In this document: in pieces, positions 16,027 through 24,900 of the stretch
How positions within the stretch are numbered: position 1 is the first letter of the stretch
Layout: each line of letters starts with the position of its first letter
Notes under the pieces: generated by a model
What the model was told of the DNA's origin: nothing
The model's input: the letters and a program-made list of their open reading frames with translations, nothing else
The model's database searches: none
Origin: Oscillatoriales cyanobacterium
GTDB lineage: Bacteria; Cyanobacteriota; Cyanobacteriia; Cyanobacteriales; Microcoleaceae
DNA: 54,948 bases
Reading direction: 5' to 3'
Assembly (NCBI GenBank): GCA_004292955.1
Contig: RDXX01000049.1
Location: 1 to 54,948 of the forward strand
Program-made: the position numbers and the translations under genes

Positions 16027-16626
16027 GAATGCCTAATTTAGACGCACTAAGGAATGAGAATTAAATAACTTATAATTTGATGATTATTGTGGGATGGGCC
16101 AGAAGAACCCGTCCAGAAAGAACGGGCTCTCCCGCCCATCCCACAAACTTGTGTAAATTATTTAATTTGCGATCCTCAGCGTGGGTGTGACGATTAATCC
16201 ATCACCTAATAGATTGCGATCGGCGCTGACTTGATGTTGCTTGCTAGCGATCGAGCGGACTAATCACTCCCTACGACTAATGCTTGACCCGCACTCGATC
16301 GCGTGCAGGTCTAAATAATAATGCCCGAAATTTTCCACATAACACCACGATTTGGGTGATTGGGCAGAAACTTTCGGTCTAATCAGATAAAATAGGGATT
16401 TTAGGCATAAACTTTCGGCTTTTGAACCCATATAGGGTGTTTAGCCAGAAACTTGACAATCAGCCTAAACGGCCTGTAATATTAGATATACCAATCCTAA
16501 ATGATTTGCTGGCATTATACGCTAGTAAAACGCTTACACTGCAAAGGTTCTGGCATCCATCAATTTTTCGACTGATTTAGGGCTGCTATAGTTAGGTTTT
16601 ATCTGTTTTGAGGAAGGATTATAACT
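16027..16626. repeat. Intergenic region with hairpin and three degenerate repeats
   Basis: A hairpin with 13-base perfect outer arms TTGTGGGATGGGC (16087-16099) and complement (16134-16146) has a further inner dyad. Three diverged repeats around GGCA(G/T)AAACTTTCGG occur at 16354, 16395 and 16435 with 40-41 base spacing. AGGAAGGA at 16611-16618 is a good ribosome binding site for the next gene. No ORF was supported. Confidence 0.6.
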
Positions 16627-17583
16627 ATGTCTGATTACCAAATTGAGAATGTTGTCCTTGGATTTGCAACTAATCTAAATCCAGAGAGACTAGAGGTATT
16701 TGCAAAAACTCTTCGTAGCGTCTATGCTCCTCAAGTATGCGACTTAGTCATCTGCACGAATAATGTTAACAATCAGCTTTGTGAAATTTCCAAAGAGTAT
16801 TCGGTAACATTTTCATACACTCCAAATACCTATTCCTTTAGTGTAAATAAGTTCTCGAAGCTTCTAAATAGAAGCATACTCTACCCAACAAAATGGCTGG
16901 CACTATCAACTCAAAATATACCGTCATTAAGAATTATATTTTACGAAATGTACGTTCAACTATTGAAGCTATGGCATCATCCTCATTTTGTCCGGTGGTT
17001 CACTTACAGAGACTTCCTAAAAACGAATCCACAGTATAAGAAAGTCTTTATGTCAGATGTAAAAGATGTAGCTTTTCAGTCACCCTTTTTTGATAAGGTA
17101 GATTCCTCAGAATTACACTTTTTTAAGCAGGATGTCCAATATGGAGGTGACGATTACTGGGATACAAAGTGGTATGGCGATAGCTACGGTTCCAAGGCTT
17201 TGCAAAAGGTGGTAGGCAAACCAGCTATTTGCATTGGCACAATTATGGGAAGCTTCAAGGGAGTCGATGCTTTCCTTGAAGTTCTATGTGCAGAAATTTT
17301 GAAAACTCCCTTTATTGGTATCGAGCAATCAGTCTTTAATCATCTTTTCTATACTGATGGGTTTAATAATATTCCGTTTGAAGTTCATGAAAATGCCGTA
17401 GGCCCTGTACTAACAATTGCTGGCGAATCCTTGAATCGCTTTAAAGTTTGTCCTGATGGAGTATTCACTGTAGATGGGAAATTGGCTTCGGTCATACATA
17501 TGTATGACAGACATCAAGAAACTTTCGATTACTTCTCTAGACTATTGGGATACGAAATCAAACAGGAAGGTCTAGCGAAATGA
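16627..17583 (+). CDS. Glycosyltransferase-like protein
   Basis: The 318-residue soluble protein opens with a GT-A-like start VVLGFATNLNPERLEVFAKTLR, has KVFMSDVKDVAFQSPFF (139-155) where a DxD-type nucleotide-sugar/metal motif would be expected (SDVKDV 143-148), and ICIGTIMGS and GIEQSVFNHLFY, which resemble acceptor-side segments of GT-A enzymes. Substrate is unknown. No other cell-surface polysaccharide genes flank it. Base composition is visibly AT-richer than the neighbouring housekeeping genes, which with the surrounding broken genes suggests transfer. The start is the ATG 8 bases after AGGAAGGA. The family assignment rests on motif resemblance only. Confidence 0.55.
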   Translation: MSDYQIENVVLGFATNLNPERLEVFAKTLRSVYAPQVCDLVICTNNVNNQLCEISKEYSVTFSYTPNTYSFSVNKFSKLLNRSILYPTKWLALSTQNIPSLRIIFYEMYVQLLKLWHHPHFVRWFTYRDFLKTNPQYKKVFMSDVKDVAFQSPFFDKVDSSELHFFKQDVQYGGDDYWDTKWYGDSYGSKALQKVVGKPAICIGTIMGSFKGVDAFLEVLCAEILKTPFIGIEQSVFNHLFYTDGFNNIPFEVHENAVGPVLTIAGESLNRFKVCPDGVFTVDGKLASVIHMYDRHQETFDYFSRLLGYEIKQEGLAK

Positions 17584-17713
17584 TCGAACTTATTCTCTGT
17601 ATAAGGGTATAATTTTTGTGTTGATGCGCGATCGAGGTATTCTGGAAGCCTTGACCACTGATAGACACTTTGACCAAGAGGGTTTTACTCGTCTGTTGCG
17701 ATCGGCAGACTAA
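17582..17713 (+). pseudogene. PIN-domain (VapC-like) toxin, C-terminal remnant
   Basis: The frame ending at TAA 17711 reads YSLYKGIIFVLMRDRGILEA then LTTDRHFDQEGFTRLL, which is the C-terminal end of VapC-like PIN nucleases (the TTDxHF aspartate is one of the metal ligands). Nothing upstream encodes the rest of the domain, since the glycosyltransferase-like gene ends at 17583. It is too short to be active. It indicates a former toxin-antitoxin locus. Confidence 0.6.
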
Positions 17714-17808
17714 CACTAATACACGCAGAAACTCTCTTTGGTCGCGAACAACCAGCGGTTGGGTACTTCGCTTTCATCAGCGTACACCATTTCAACGATC
17801 GCACCACA

Positions 17809-18123
17809 ATGATGAATTCAATTGCCTATCGACCTCCGCAGCTTGGGGACGAACAAGAAATTAGTGCTTGTATGTGGGCTTCTGCGGATCTATGGGAGCT
17901 CACAGATGGAACACCAGAAAGCGTTGCCGAATGGAAAAAGATTTCTGACCTAGAAGAATTAAGAGCAAGAATCTTTAGTAGCGAGAAAAAGCTAGTCGCT
18001 ACATGGAATGGGATAGTTGTTGGTTTTATTGCATTTCGGAGAGGGAATCATCTGTCGTTGTTGTTCGTCCGCAGAGAATTTGCTGGGCAAGGAATCGGTA
18101 GAGAACTATTCAACAGAGCTTAG
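17809..18123 (+). CDS. GNAT-family acetyltransferase, C-terminally short
   Basis: The 104-residue product has an N-terminal IAYRPPQLGDEQEISACM, a central strand KLVATWNGIVVGFIAF and the acetyl-CoA-binding motif EFAGQGIGRELF (R/Q-x-x-G-x-G). It stops at TAG just after this motif, whereas GNAT proteins normally have 40-50 more residues forming the last strands and helix. The next gene is convergent and begins 43 bases later. It is probably a truncated gene; function would be doubtful. The substrate is unknown. Confidence 0.6.
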   Translation: MMNSIAYRPPQLGDEQEISACMWASADLWELTDGTPESVAEWKKISDLEELRARIFSSEKKLVATWNGIVVGFIAFRRGNHLSLLFVRREFAGQGIGRELFNRA

Positions 18124-18166
18124 GCAGGCAAACTATTTATATTGTGCCTGCGTAAGTCCTGTTAAA

Positions 18167-19339
18167 TTAAGCAAACTTAATCTTCAAATAATCATCCTCC
18201 ATCTTCGCCCCGGAAGGTTGCAGTGCAGCTAAAGCTTGCGGCAATACCATATTGCGGCGGTGATTCCCAATCCGAACATTCAACTCATCACCAGTTTTGC
18301 TCAACTGAATCTGATCCTTAGCAATTCCCGGCAAATACAGTTCTAGAACATATTGATTGTTGTCCTGCACAATCCTAATCGTATTTTCTGTGTAATAAAC
18401 TTTGCTGGGATCTTCGTCTTTGTAAAGCGTTTCTTTCAAGCGTTCCAAGGCTGGCAAACCGCACATTTCTTCGGAATAAAGCGGCACTTCTTTCACTGGT
18501 AGCGGCCGGAAGTTCTCGTGAATTTCCTGCTTGTACTGCTGCTGGTTTTCTTTCCAGCGCTTGAAAAAGGGATCGGTTACTTCTTCGGGAATAATCCGAT
18601 TTGCTACGATTAAATCTGTGGCAACATTGTACAAACTCAAATAAGCGTGGGCGCGCAAAGACTCTTTAATTACCATTTTTTCGGGATTAGTAATTAACCT
18701 GACCGAAGTTACAGTATTGTCAGTTAAAATCTTTTCCAGAGCTTCGATTTGCTCGTAAAATTCATAAGGTGCATCCATCACCTCTTTGTTCGGCAAAGAA
18801 AAGCCCGCAATTGGTCTAAAAATTGGTTCAACTAAAGGTCTGAGGGCGGCTGATATGCCTTGCAATGGCTTGTAAAATTTTCTCATGTACCAGCCGCCAA
18901 CTTCTGGCAAACTCAAGAGCCGCAATGCTGTGCCGGTGGGAGCAGAATCGATAATTAAAACATCATATATTCCCTCGTCGTAATGCCGTTTCATCCGCAC
19001 CAAACCGAATATTTCGTCCATTCCCGGCAAAATGGCTAGTTCTTCAGCTTGTACGCCATCAAGTCCCTGGGCTCTCAAAACTTCACTAATGTAGCGTTTT
19101 ACTGCTCCCCAGTTGCCTTCTAATTCTCTGAGGGCATCCAATTCTGCTCCCCACAAATTGGGTTTTACGAGTCGGGCGTCGTGTCCGAGTTCCATGTCGA
19201 AGCTGTCGGCCAAGGAGTGGGCGGGATCTGTGCTCAGCACTAGGGTTTTGTATCCCAATTCGGCGCATCGCAGCCCTGTAGCAGCGGCTACGGAGGTTTT
19301 CCCGACGCCGCCTTTTCCGGTCATTAAGATTAAGCGCAT
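18167..19339 (-). CDS. ArsA-family (GET3-like) ATPase with HSP20-like C-terminal domain
   Basis: The 390-residue protein starts [22 protein letters not shown], a deviant Walker A P-loop (8-16), followed by [13 protein letters not shown] (switch I region) and [18 protein letters not shown] (switch II). After residue 300 comes a small alpha-crystallin/HSP20-like domain ([20 protein letters not shown]...[13 protein letters not shown]...[11 protein letters not shown]), typical of plant and cyanobacterial ArsA homologues. Known relatives target tail-anchored proteins or energise arsenite export; no ars genes are nearby, so the former type of role is more likely. A longer frame reaches 19651 but that extension is not conserved-looking, so ATG at 19339 is chosen. 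Confidence 0.92.
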   Translation of the reverse strand: MRLILMTGKGGVGKTSVAAATGLRCAELGYKTLVLSTDPAHSLADSFDMELGHDARLVKPNLWGAELDALRELEGNWGAVKRYISEVLRAQGLDGVQAEELAILPGMDEIFGLVRMKRHYDEGIYDVLIIDSAPTGTALRLLSLPEVGGWYMRKFYKPLQGISAALRPLVEPIFRPIAGFSLPNKEVMDAPYEFYEQIEALEKILTDNTVTSVRLITNPEKMVIKESLRAHAYLSLYNVATDLIVANRIIPEEVTDPFFKRWKENQQQYKQEIHENFRPLPVKEVPLYSEEMCGLPALERLKETLYKDEDPSKVYYTENTIRIVQDNNQYVLELYLPGIAKDQIQLSKTGDELNVRIGNHRRNMVLPQALAALQPSGAKMEDDYLKIKFA

Positions 19340-19570
19340 TGATTTTTGAGCTCGCCTGCAAGTTCTGTTTACTTTTTCTATTGTAACGGAATGTAACTTT
19401 ATGAGACTGAGGCTACAAAATATCAGTCTGTGGGGTACTGGTGGGGCGTCGGCTGGGGTGGCTGGGGTGTCGCTTAAAGGCTTGAAATATGATAGGGGGC
19501 GATGATAAATCTTGTGAAGGGCGATCGCGCTTAACATCAAATGCTGTATTGGTATTGTTGCTAAGTTTCC

Positions 19571-19720
19571 CAGTCCGACAGGGGTTTTCAACCCCTGTCT
19601 CATAGCAAAAGTCCTCTGGAAGAGAACTAAAATCATCGCACTTTCCCTCAATATCTACAGTCGGTTAAAAACCGACTGTAGATATTGAGGCAGGGGTTTA
19701 AACCCCTGCCGGACTGCGGT
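19571..19720. repeat. Nested inverted repeats
   Basis: Three dyads lie between ArsA and the RND gene: GACAGGGGTT/AACCCCTGTC (19577-19599), a 21-base perfect pair 19646-19666/19670-19690 with loop AAA, and the palindrome CAGGGGTTTAAACCCCTG (19691-19708). The outer CAGTCCG at 19571 pairs with CGGACTG ending at 19716. The structure could terminate both flanking minus-strand units or be a non-autonomous element. Confidence 0.75.
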
Positions 19721-19751
19721 AAAGCGCGTATTTGCTGGCACTAAATTATCA

Positions 19752-22700
19752 TCAATTCGTAGTTTTCCCCCCCGCCTTCTGCACGGGAACAGCAACCGCT
19801 TGCGGTTTCTTCTTCGCCCCAAACATCCCGAAGAAGTCGTGCAGCAAAATATAAAAACACGGAATAATAAACAGCGTCAGCAGCGTCGCCAGCGACAAAC
19901 CAGAAAATACGACAACTCCCAAAGGTTGCAGAAACTCCGAACCTTCTCCAATCCCCAAAGCGAGGGGGAATAAACCCAAAACTGTGGTAATAGTTGTCAT
20001 CAAAATCGGACGCAAACGTTGAGGTGCCGCCCTGACAATTGCTGTCGCGCGATCGACCTTTTCGTCTTCCCGAATTTGGTTGGCTAATTCTACCATAATA
20101 ATGCCGTTATTCACGATAATTCCTACGAGCAAAATTGCCCCGATCATCACCGTCGCCCCGATCGCAGTTTTGGTCACGTACAGCCCGAAAACACCCCCAG
20201 CCAACGCCAGCGGCACTGTCAGCAAAATCACCAGCGGATCGACTAGAGAATTGTACTGTACCGCCATCGCGACAAACACTAAAAAAGTCGCCAATCCGCC
20301 CAAAAGTTTCAGAGAAGTTTGCAATTGCTGGTTGGTTTCCGCAGCCGAACTCGGCACAATTGTAACTCCTGGCGGCAGCTTTATTTCTGATAAAACTGCA
20401 TCGACTTGTTTGACAGCATCGCCCAAACTTGCACCGCGATTTAAGTTTCCCACAACTAAGAAAACTTGCCGCTGGTTGAGACGCTGAATTTCTCCCGGCG
20501 CTTGGCCGATCGCAATTTTTGCCACATCGCTCAAACGGACGATGCTATTATTGCCAGATAAGGGAATTTGTCCGAGTTGGGCGATCGATTTGACAGAAGT
20601 GCGATCGAACTGCACGCGCACGTCTACCAAACGGTTTCCCCGCTGCACTTGAGTCGGAACAGAACCTTCAATTGCTGTTTGAACCGTCTCCCCAATGTCT
20701 CGGGCACTGAGCCCGTACAAAGAAGCTCTTTCCCAGTCAGGACGGATTTGCACTTCCGACTGCGGCGCGTCTCCATCCGGCCGAAACCGCGCTAATTTTA
20801 CCTTTTCATCCAATTCTTTTAATATCTTACGGCCTGCTTCTTGCAATGATTTTTCGGTTGGGCCCTGAAGTATGACATCAATTTCGCCGCCCCTGACTGG
20901 GGAATTCGTTAACACTAAACCCCTGATTCCCTCTGGGACTAAGCGCAGGCGAGTGCCTTTTGGAACGTCTATTTTCCTTAATTCCTCAGTCATTCTTTCC
21001 GTAAAGGCGATCGTATTTGTGCCTTTTTTCAGCGTAATCGTGCTGCTTCCCCGGAGCAAATTCTCGATCGTATTGTTGCCGAACAGCAGCCCTCCGGCTG
21101 TGGTTAAAGTATACTCGGTTTCTGGCTGTGCGAGCAGCATTTTATCGGCGGCTGCAACTACTTTTTGATTGGTTTCCAAGTTAGTACCGGGAGGAAACAA
21201 AGCAAATAATCGGGCTTGGCTGGTATTGATTCTTGGCAATATTTCCTGGGGAATTTGACTTGCCATCACCCAAGTTCCGCAGCCTAAAATTATAAAAGCC
21301 AGTGGAATGATAATTAAGCGCAAACCCAGCACTTTTGACAGCACCGCACCGTAAGCCCGCGTGCCGTTTTCAAAGCCGCGGTTGAAATGTTTTATCGGCC
21401 CGAATTGACTGACGCCACTAGAATAAGACATTCCCATCAAGCGAGAAGTCAGCATCGGTACTACAGTTACAGCTACTAGCAAAGATGCTGCTACTGCAAA
21501 GCAAATTGTCAAAATTAATTCGCTAAATAGCAGGGAAAAAAAGCCGCCAATCAGCAAAAATGGCAGCACCGATACTAAGTTCGCCGCCGTGGAAGCAACC
21601 ATTGCTGATTCTACTTCTTGACTTCGCATTACCGACTCTTCTATTGTGAGTTCTTTGCGATTTTTGATTTTGCCTTTTTTGAGGTCGGGGTTGCTGTTTA
21701 AACCGACTACAATATTTTCTAAAATAACTACGCTGGTGTCAATTGCCTGACCGATTCCCAAGGCTAAACCGCCCAAACTAAACAAGTTCAGCGACAAGCC
21801 GAACAGCCGCATTAAAATAATCGCAGCTAAAGTACACAGGGGAATAGTCAGAGAGATAATCAGCGTTTGTCTGAGGGAACCTAAAAAGAACAAAACGGCG
21901 ATCGCAGCCAAGACGGCCCCGGAAATTCCCGCATTCGCTACATCGGCTAAGGAATTGCGGATAAAGCGGGATTCGTCTAAGGTAGTAACTACTTTCATGT
22001 CTGCCGAAATTAAGCCGGATTCCTGCATTTGTTTGAGGCGATTTTTTACGCCGTCTACAACAGTAATTGTGTTGGCGTCCGGCTGTTTCAAAATGCTGAT
22101 TTTAACGGCGGGTTTTTGATTGAGAAAAACTTTGACTCGCTGTTCTTCTGTGCCGTCGTTGACTTTGGCAAAATCGCGCAGGTAAACTCGTTTTGGCGGG
22201 TTGGAACCGGATATTTGAAAGGAAAGGTTGTTGATTTCGGCGGCTGTTTTAAATCGACCGATTGTGCGAGTCAGCGGTTCGTTGGATTCTTGGCGCAGTC
22301 GACCGCCGGAAGTGTCTAAATTGCGATCGCGCAAAGCACTAAAAACATCGTTAAGATTAACTCCTAAACTTTGCAGCCGGTTCAGGTCAATATTAACTTG
22401 AATTTCTTCTTGAACGCCGCCGGAAACGTCAACGGAAGCTACTCCGGGAATTACATTAATTTCCCTGGCTAATTCGTCATCGGCGAATACTCGCAAATCT
22501 ACGCCTTGGCGCGAGTCTGAAGTCAGCGCAAATTCGTAAACCGGCTGTTGGGAAGGGTCAAATTTAAATAGAGTGGGGGATGCAACGGTATCGGGAAGTC
22601 GGTTGCGAATGCGGTTGACGGAGGCTGTGGCGTCGTTGAGGGCTTGGTTGATATCTCCGCCGGGTTTGAAGAATAAATCGACGCTGACTTGTCCTTCGCG

Positions 22701-22973
22701 GGTGCGGGAAAACACTTGCGTGACTCCTTCTGTGGCGGAAAGTCCTTGTTCGAGGGGGCGGGTAATTTCGTCAACTGCGACTTCTGGGGAGACTCCCGGT
22801 GCGTCTAGGCGCACGCTGATGCGGGGATAGGTGATGGAGGGTAGCAAGTCAACGGGCAGTTGGGTGATGTAGAAAATGCCCACTACGACGATCGCCAATG
22901 TCAGCATTATAGTGCCGATGTGGCGGCGGATTGAGATGCTGCTAATGCTGAATCCGGGTTTGTCGGCTGTCAT
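19752..22973 (-). CDS. RND (AcrB/HAE1-family) efflux permease
   Basis: An inner-membrane proton-driven efflux pump subunit of 1073 residues. Seen: N-terminal cytoplasmic stretch and TM1 (about 17-36), periplasmic porter domain starting LPVDLLPSITYPRISV, TM2-6 from about 345 to 555, second porter/docking half, and TM8-12 from about 905 to 1050 with the family GxxLALxxG-type segments. In TM4, the family usually has two adjacent Asp residues; this protein has GQAIDTSVVILEN, with Ile411 at the first position and Asp412 at the second. The usual membrane-fusion adaptor gene is absent on both sides, so the pump must use an adaptor encoded elsewhere. Export substrate is not predictable. Confidence 0.9.
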   Translation of the reverse strand: MTADKPGFSISSISIRRHIGTIMLTLAIVVVGIFYITQLPVDLLPSITYPRISVRLDAPGVSPEVAVDEITRPLEQGLSATEGVTQVFSRTREGQVSVDLFFKPGGDINQALNDATASVNRIRNRLPDTVASPTLFKFDPSQQPVYEFALTSDSRQGVDLRVFADDELAREINVIPGVASVDVSGGVQEEIQVNIDLNRLQSLGVNLNDVFSALRDRNLDTSGGRLRQESNEPLTRTIGRFKTAAEINNLSFQISGSNPPKRVYLRDFAKVNDGTEEQRVKVFLNQKPAVKISILKQPDANTITVVDGVKNRLKQMQESGLISADMKVVTTLDESRFIRNSLADVANAGISGAVLAAIAVLFFLGSLRQTLIISLTIPLCTLAAIILMRLFGLSLNLFSLGGLALGIGQAIDTSVVILENIVVGLNSNPDLKKGKIKNRKELTIEESVMRSQEVESAMVASTAANLVSVLPFLLIGGFFSLLFSELILTICFAVAASLLVAVTVVPMLTSRLMGMSYSSGVSQFGPIKHFNRGFENGTRAYGAVLSKVLGLRLIIIPLAFIILGCGTWVMASQIPQEILPRINTSQARLFALFPPGTNLETNQKVVAAADKMLLAQPETEYTLTTAGGLLFGNNTIENLLRGSSTITLKKGTNTIAFTERMTEELRKIDVPKGTRLRLVPEGIRGLVLTNSPVRGGEIDVILQGPTEKSLQEAGRKILKELDEKVKLARFRPDGDAPQSEVQIRPDWERASLYGLSARDIGETVQTAIEGSVPTQVQRGNRLVDVRVQFDRTSVKSIAQLGQIPLSGNNSIVRLSDVAKIAIGQAPGEIQRLNQRQVFLVVGNLNRGASLGDAVKQVDAVLSEIKLPPGVTIVPSSAAETNQQLQTSLKLLGGLATFLVFVAMAVQYNSLVDPLVILLTVPLALAGGVFGLYVTKTAIGATVMIGAILLVGIIVNNGIIMVELANQIREDEKVDRATAIVRAAPQRLRPILMTTITTVLGLFPLALGIGEGSEFLQPLGVVVFSGLSLATLLTLFIIPCFYILLHDFFGMFGAKKKPQAVAVPVQKAGGKTTN

Positions 22974-23520
22974 GCGATTTTAGATTAGAGATTTTAGATT
23001 AGACTATTGGGGATTATTCGATTTTAGATTGAAAAGTTTAGGGTCTCACTCGGCCTGCGAAGGCATGAATCGGGGGATTGCGACCAACTTCTTTTCGATC
23101 GCATTTTATTGTTGATTGGGAGCGATCGACTATTTACACTCCACTTTTTGCAATTATAATAAAATTCAATAAAATGTAAATAAAGTTTTTTTGAATATTC
23201 CTTTAGAGGTAGTCGCCCTCAACCGAAATTGACATAAGTTGCGATCGGCTGTTGAATTTCTGTAAGTTATCGCAAATAGGAACAGGCAAGATGCCTGTTC
23301 CACAAGAATGTTTATTGATTGTGGAACAAGCATCTTGCATTATCACAAATAGGGGAGCATCTCAGTTTTGCAAGAAGCATTTTTTATCGTAGTGCTGTCC
23401 CCGCACAGCAAAGCTTGTACAAGCTTTGCTGTGCGGGGACAGCACTGTAAATGCAAAACTGAGATGCTCCCACAAATAGCAACAGGCAAGATGCCTGTTC
23501 CCTCTTCCTTCTTCCTTAAT
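22974..23520. repeat. Repeat-rich intergenic region
   Basis: The region contains GATTTTAGATT repeats (22977-23025), the palindromic repeat GGAACAGGCAAGATGCCTG (23279-23301) with a second copy at 23481, an inverted relative (GGAACAAGCATCTTGC, 23323), and copy B of the TIR element (23353-23471). No gene was found. Confidence 0.7.
23353..23471. mobile_element. TIR element copy B, complete
   Basis: Perfect 20-base terminal inverted repeats GGGAGCATCTCAGTTTTGCA (23353-23372 and 23452-23471). The centre is a 56-base perfect palindrome (23391-23446; AGTGCTGTCCCCGCACAGCA...). CACAAATAG precedes it (23344-23352) and reappears at 23471-23479, an 8-9 base target duplication. It has no coding capacity. 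Confidence 0.85.
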
Positions 23521-24117
23521 TTACTGTACTTGACTTCCGTGGGCGCGCGGGTCTGAACTGCTTGTTTTTACAGGGCCTGTGGCGGGAGTAAAATCAGAAA
23601 CTTGACCGGAAGATTGCGAGTGCGGTATTGGTTTTCCTGCAATTAAAGCCTCTAAATTATCTTCCATAATACTGCGCGGTGTTTCGCCGATCGTTTCAGC
23701 AACGCTGCTGCCTTTATTATTCAAATAGACAAAGTGTGGAATGCCATCTACTCGATATTTGCTGATTTCTGGCAGCCATTTGTCATTGTCTACATTCAGC
23801 ATGACAAAATTCATTGGTTCGGCATATTTCTGTTTGATGGCGCTTAAGTCCTTAGCCATTGCTTGACAGCTACCGCACCAATCAGCGTAAAATTCCATGA
23901 GTGTTGGCTTGCCGTTTGTTAAGGCTGTTGCTATCGGTGCGGAGGCTTTTGCCATTTCGGTGAGACTGCTTGATGGCGTTTGAGTTCGCACTCCTAAGAA
24001 GAGGGATACTGAAAGGGCGATCGCTGCTAATACGATCAATAAGTTTCTGACGCGCGCGGCGGCATTTATTTCGGAATCTGCGGGTGCAGGAGTTGAGTTG
24101 GGCGAATTAAGACTCAT
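23521..24117 (-). CDS. Membrane-anchored thioredoxin-like protein (TxlA/HCF164 type)
   Basis: The 198-residue protein has an N-terminal Pro/Ser-rich stretch, one transmembrane anchor (about 24-43) and a thioredoxin fold with the active site WCGSC (Cys81, Cys84), a cis-proline region at VDGIPHFVYLN, and LIAGKPIPHS near the end. The HCF164/TxlA group supplies reducing power across the thylakoid membrane for cytochrome b6f and photosystem assembly; the sequence features support the family, while the role is inferred. It is transcribed towards the RND gene but is separated from it by 547 bases of repeats. Confidence 0.9.
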   Translation of the reverse strand: MSLNSPNSTPAPADSEINAAARVRNLLIVLAAIALSVSLFLGVRTQTPSSSLTEMAKASAPIATALTNGKPTLMEFYADWCGSCQAMAKDLSAIKQKYAEPMNFVMLNVDNDKWLPEISKYRVDGIPHFVYLNNKGSSVAETIGETPRSIMEDNLEALIAGKPIPHSQSSGQVSDFTPATGPVKTSSSDPRAHGSQVQ

Positions 24118-24294
24118 AAAATAAATTGGGATCTTATTTCTATGTTTTTATTTTTAATAAACACTTTAAATTATACCACATTTTGAGATAATCAGACCAA
24201 TCTCATCAAAAAATTGGCTGAGGCCAGTAATTAGAGCAAGTGCGCTAAAACAATAAGATAAGAAAGATTGTGTTTGTAAATTACCGAGGTAACA

Positions 24295-24699
24295 GTGAAA
24301 AAACGGGTAACGCTGACGTTTCCACAACGATCGATCCAAATGCCTGTCACCTATCGACTGGCCAAGGATTTTAATGTTGCAGCCAACATTATCCGCGCTC
24401 AGGTGGCTCCGAATCAAGTGGGCAAACTGGTGCTAGAGTTATCAGGGGACATTGACCAACTAGAAGCGGCGATCGACTGGATGCGATCGCAAAATATCGG
24501 CGTTTCCCTAGCCAGCAGGGAAATACTCATCGACGAAGATACCTGCGTTCACTGCGGCTTGTGCACGGGGGTTTGCCCGACAGAAGCCTTGACCCTTGAC
24601 CCAGAAAGCTTTAAACTAACGTTTGCTCGATCGCGCTGTATCGTCTGCGAGCAGTGCATCCCTACTTGTCCGGTGCAAGCTATTTCTACTAACCTCTAA
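24295..24699 (+). CDS. NIL-domain 4Fe-4S ferredoxin
   Basis: The 134-residue protein has an N-terminal NIL (ferredoxin-like regulatory) domain (1-75; VTLTFPQRSIQMPVTYRLAK, then GKLVLELSGD) followed by a bacterial-type ferredoxin domain with two Cys clusters: CVHCGLCTGVCP (about 85-96) and CIVCEQCIPTCP (about 115-126), enough for two [4Fe-4S] centres. NIL domains occur in methionine-related transport and sulfur pathways; in cyanobacteria this fusion is often suggested to donate electrons in homocysteine synthesis, which is inference. The start is GTG, preceded by a GAGG ribosome binding site. Genes on either side are unrelated. Confidence 0.93.
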   Translation: MKKRVTLTFPQRSIQMPVTYRLAKDFNVAANIIRAQVAPNQVGKLVLELSGDIDQLEAAIDWMRSQNIGVSLASREILIDEDTCVHCGLCTGVCPTEALTLDPESFKLTFARSRCIVCEQCIPTCPVQAISTNL

Positions 24700-24720
24700 G
24701 CCCGCACACAAATTTATCGG

Positions 24721-24822
24721 GTCAGCCGATTTTAGATTTTAGATTGAATAATTTTAGATTTACTCGTAGCGCCGTGAATCTGGAAGTTTAAGCATGAGTC
24801 TAAAATTTTGGAATCGACCATT
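24721..24822. repeat. Dispersed repeat, copy 2
   Basis: Reverse complement relative of 4871-4943, with GATTTTAGATTTTAGATTG at its start and AGTCTAAAATTTTGG near its end. It fills most of the gap between the ferredoxin and the membrane-protein gene. Confidence 0.6.
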
Positions 24823-24900
24823 ATGAGTGCCGGCAAGCAAATAACCGTTTTTGGGCGGGGTCATCTTTATGTTGCTTGGTTCCCCTAATTTGTATATCGA

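Noticed and set aside
16354..16460. CRISPR remnant
   Set aside because: The three repeats are short and diverged, and no cas genes are in the window.
19340..19651. N-terminal extension of the ArsA-like protein
   Set aside because: The extension includes no conserved domain and the P-loop normally starts right at the N-terminus.
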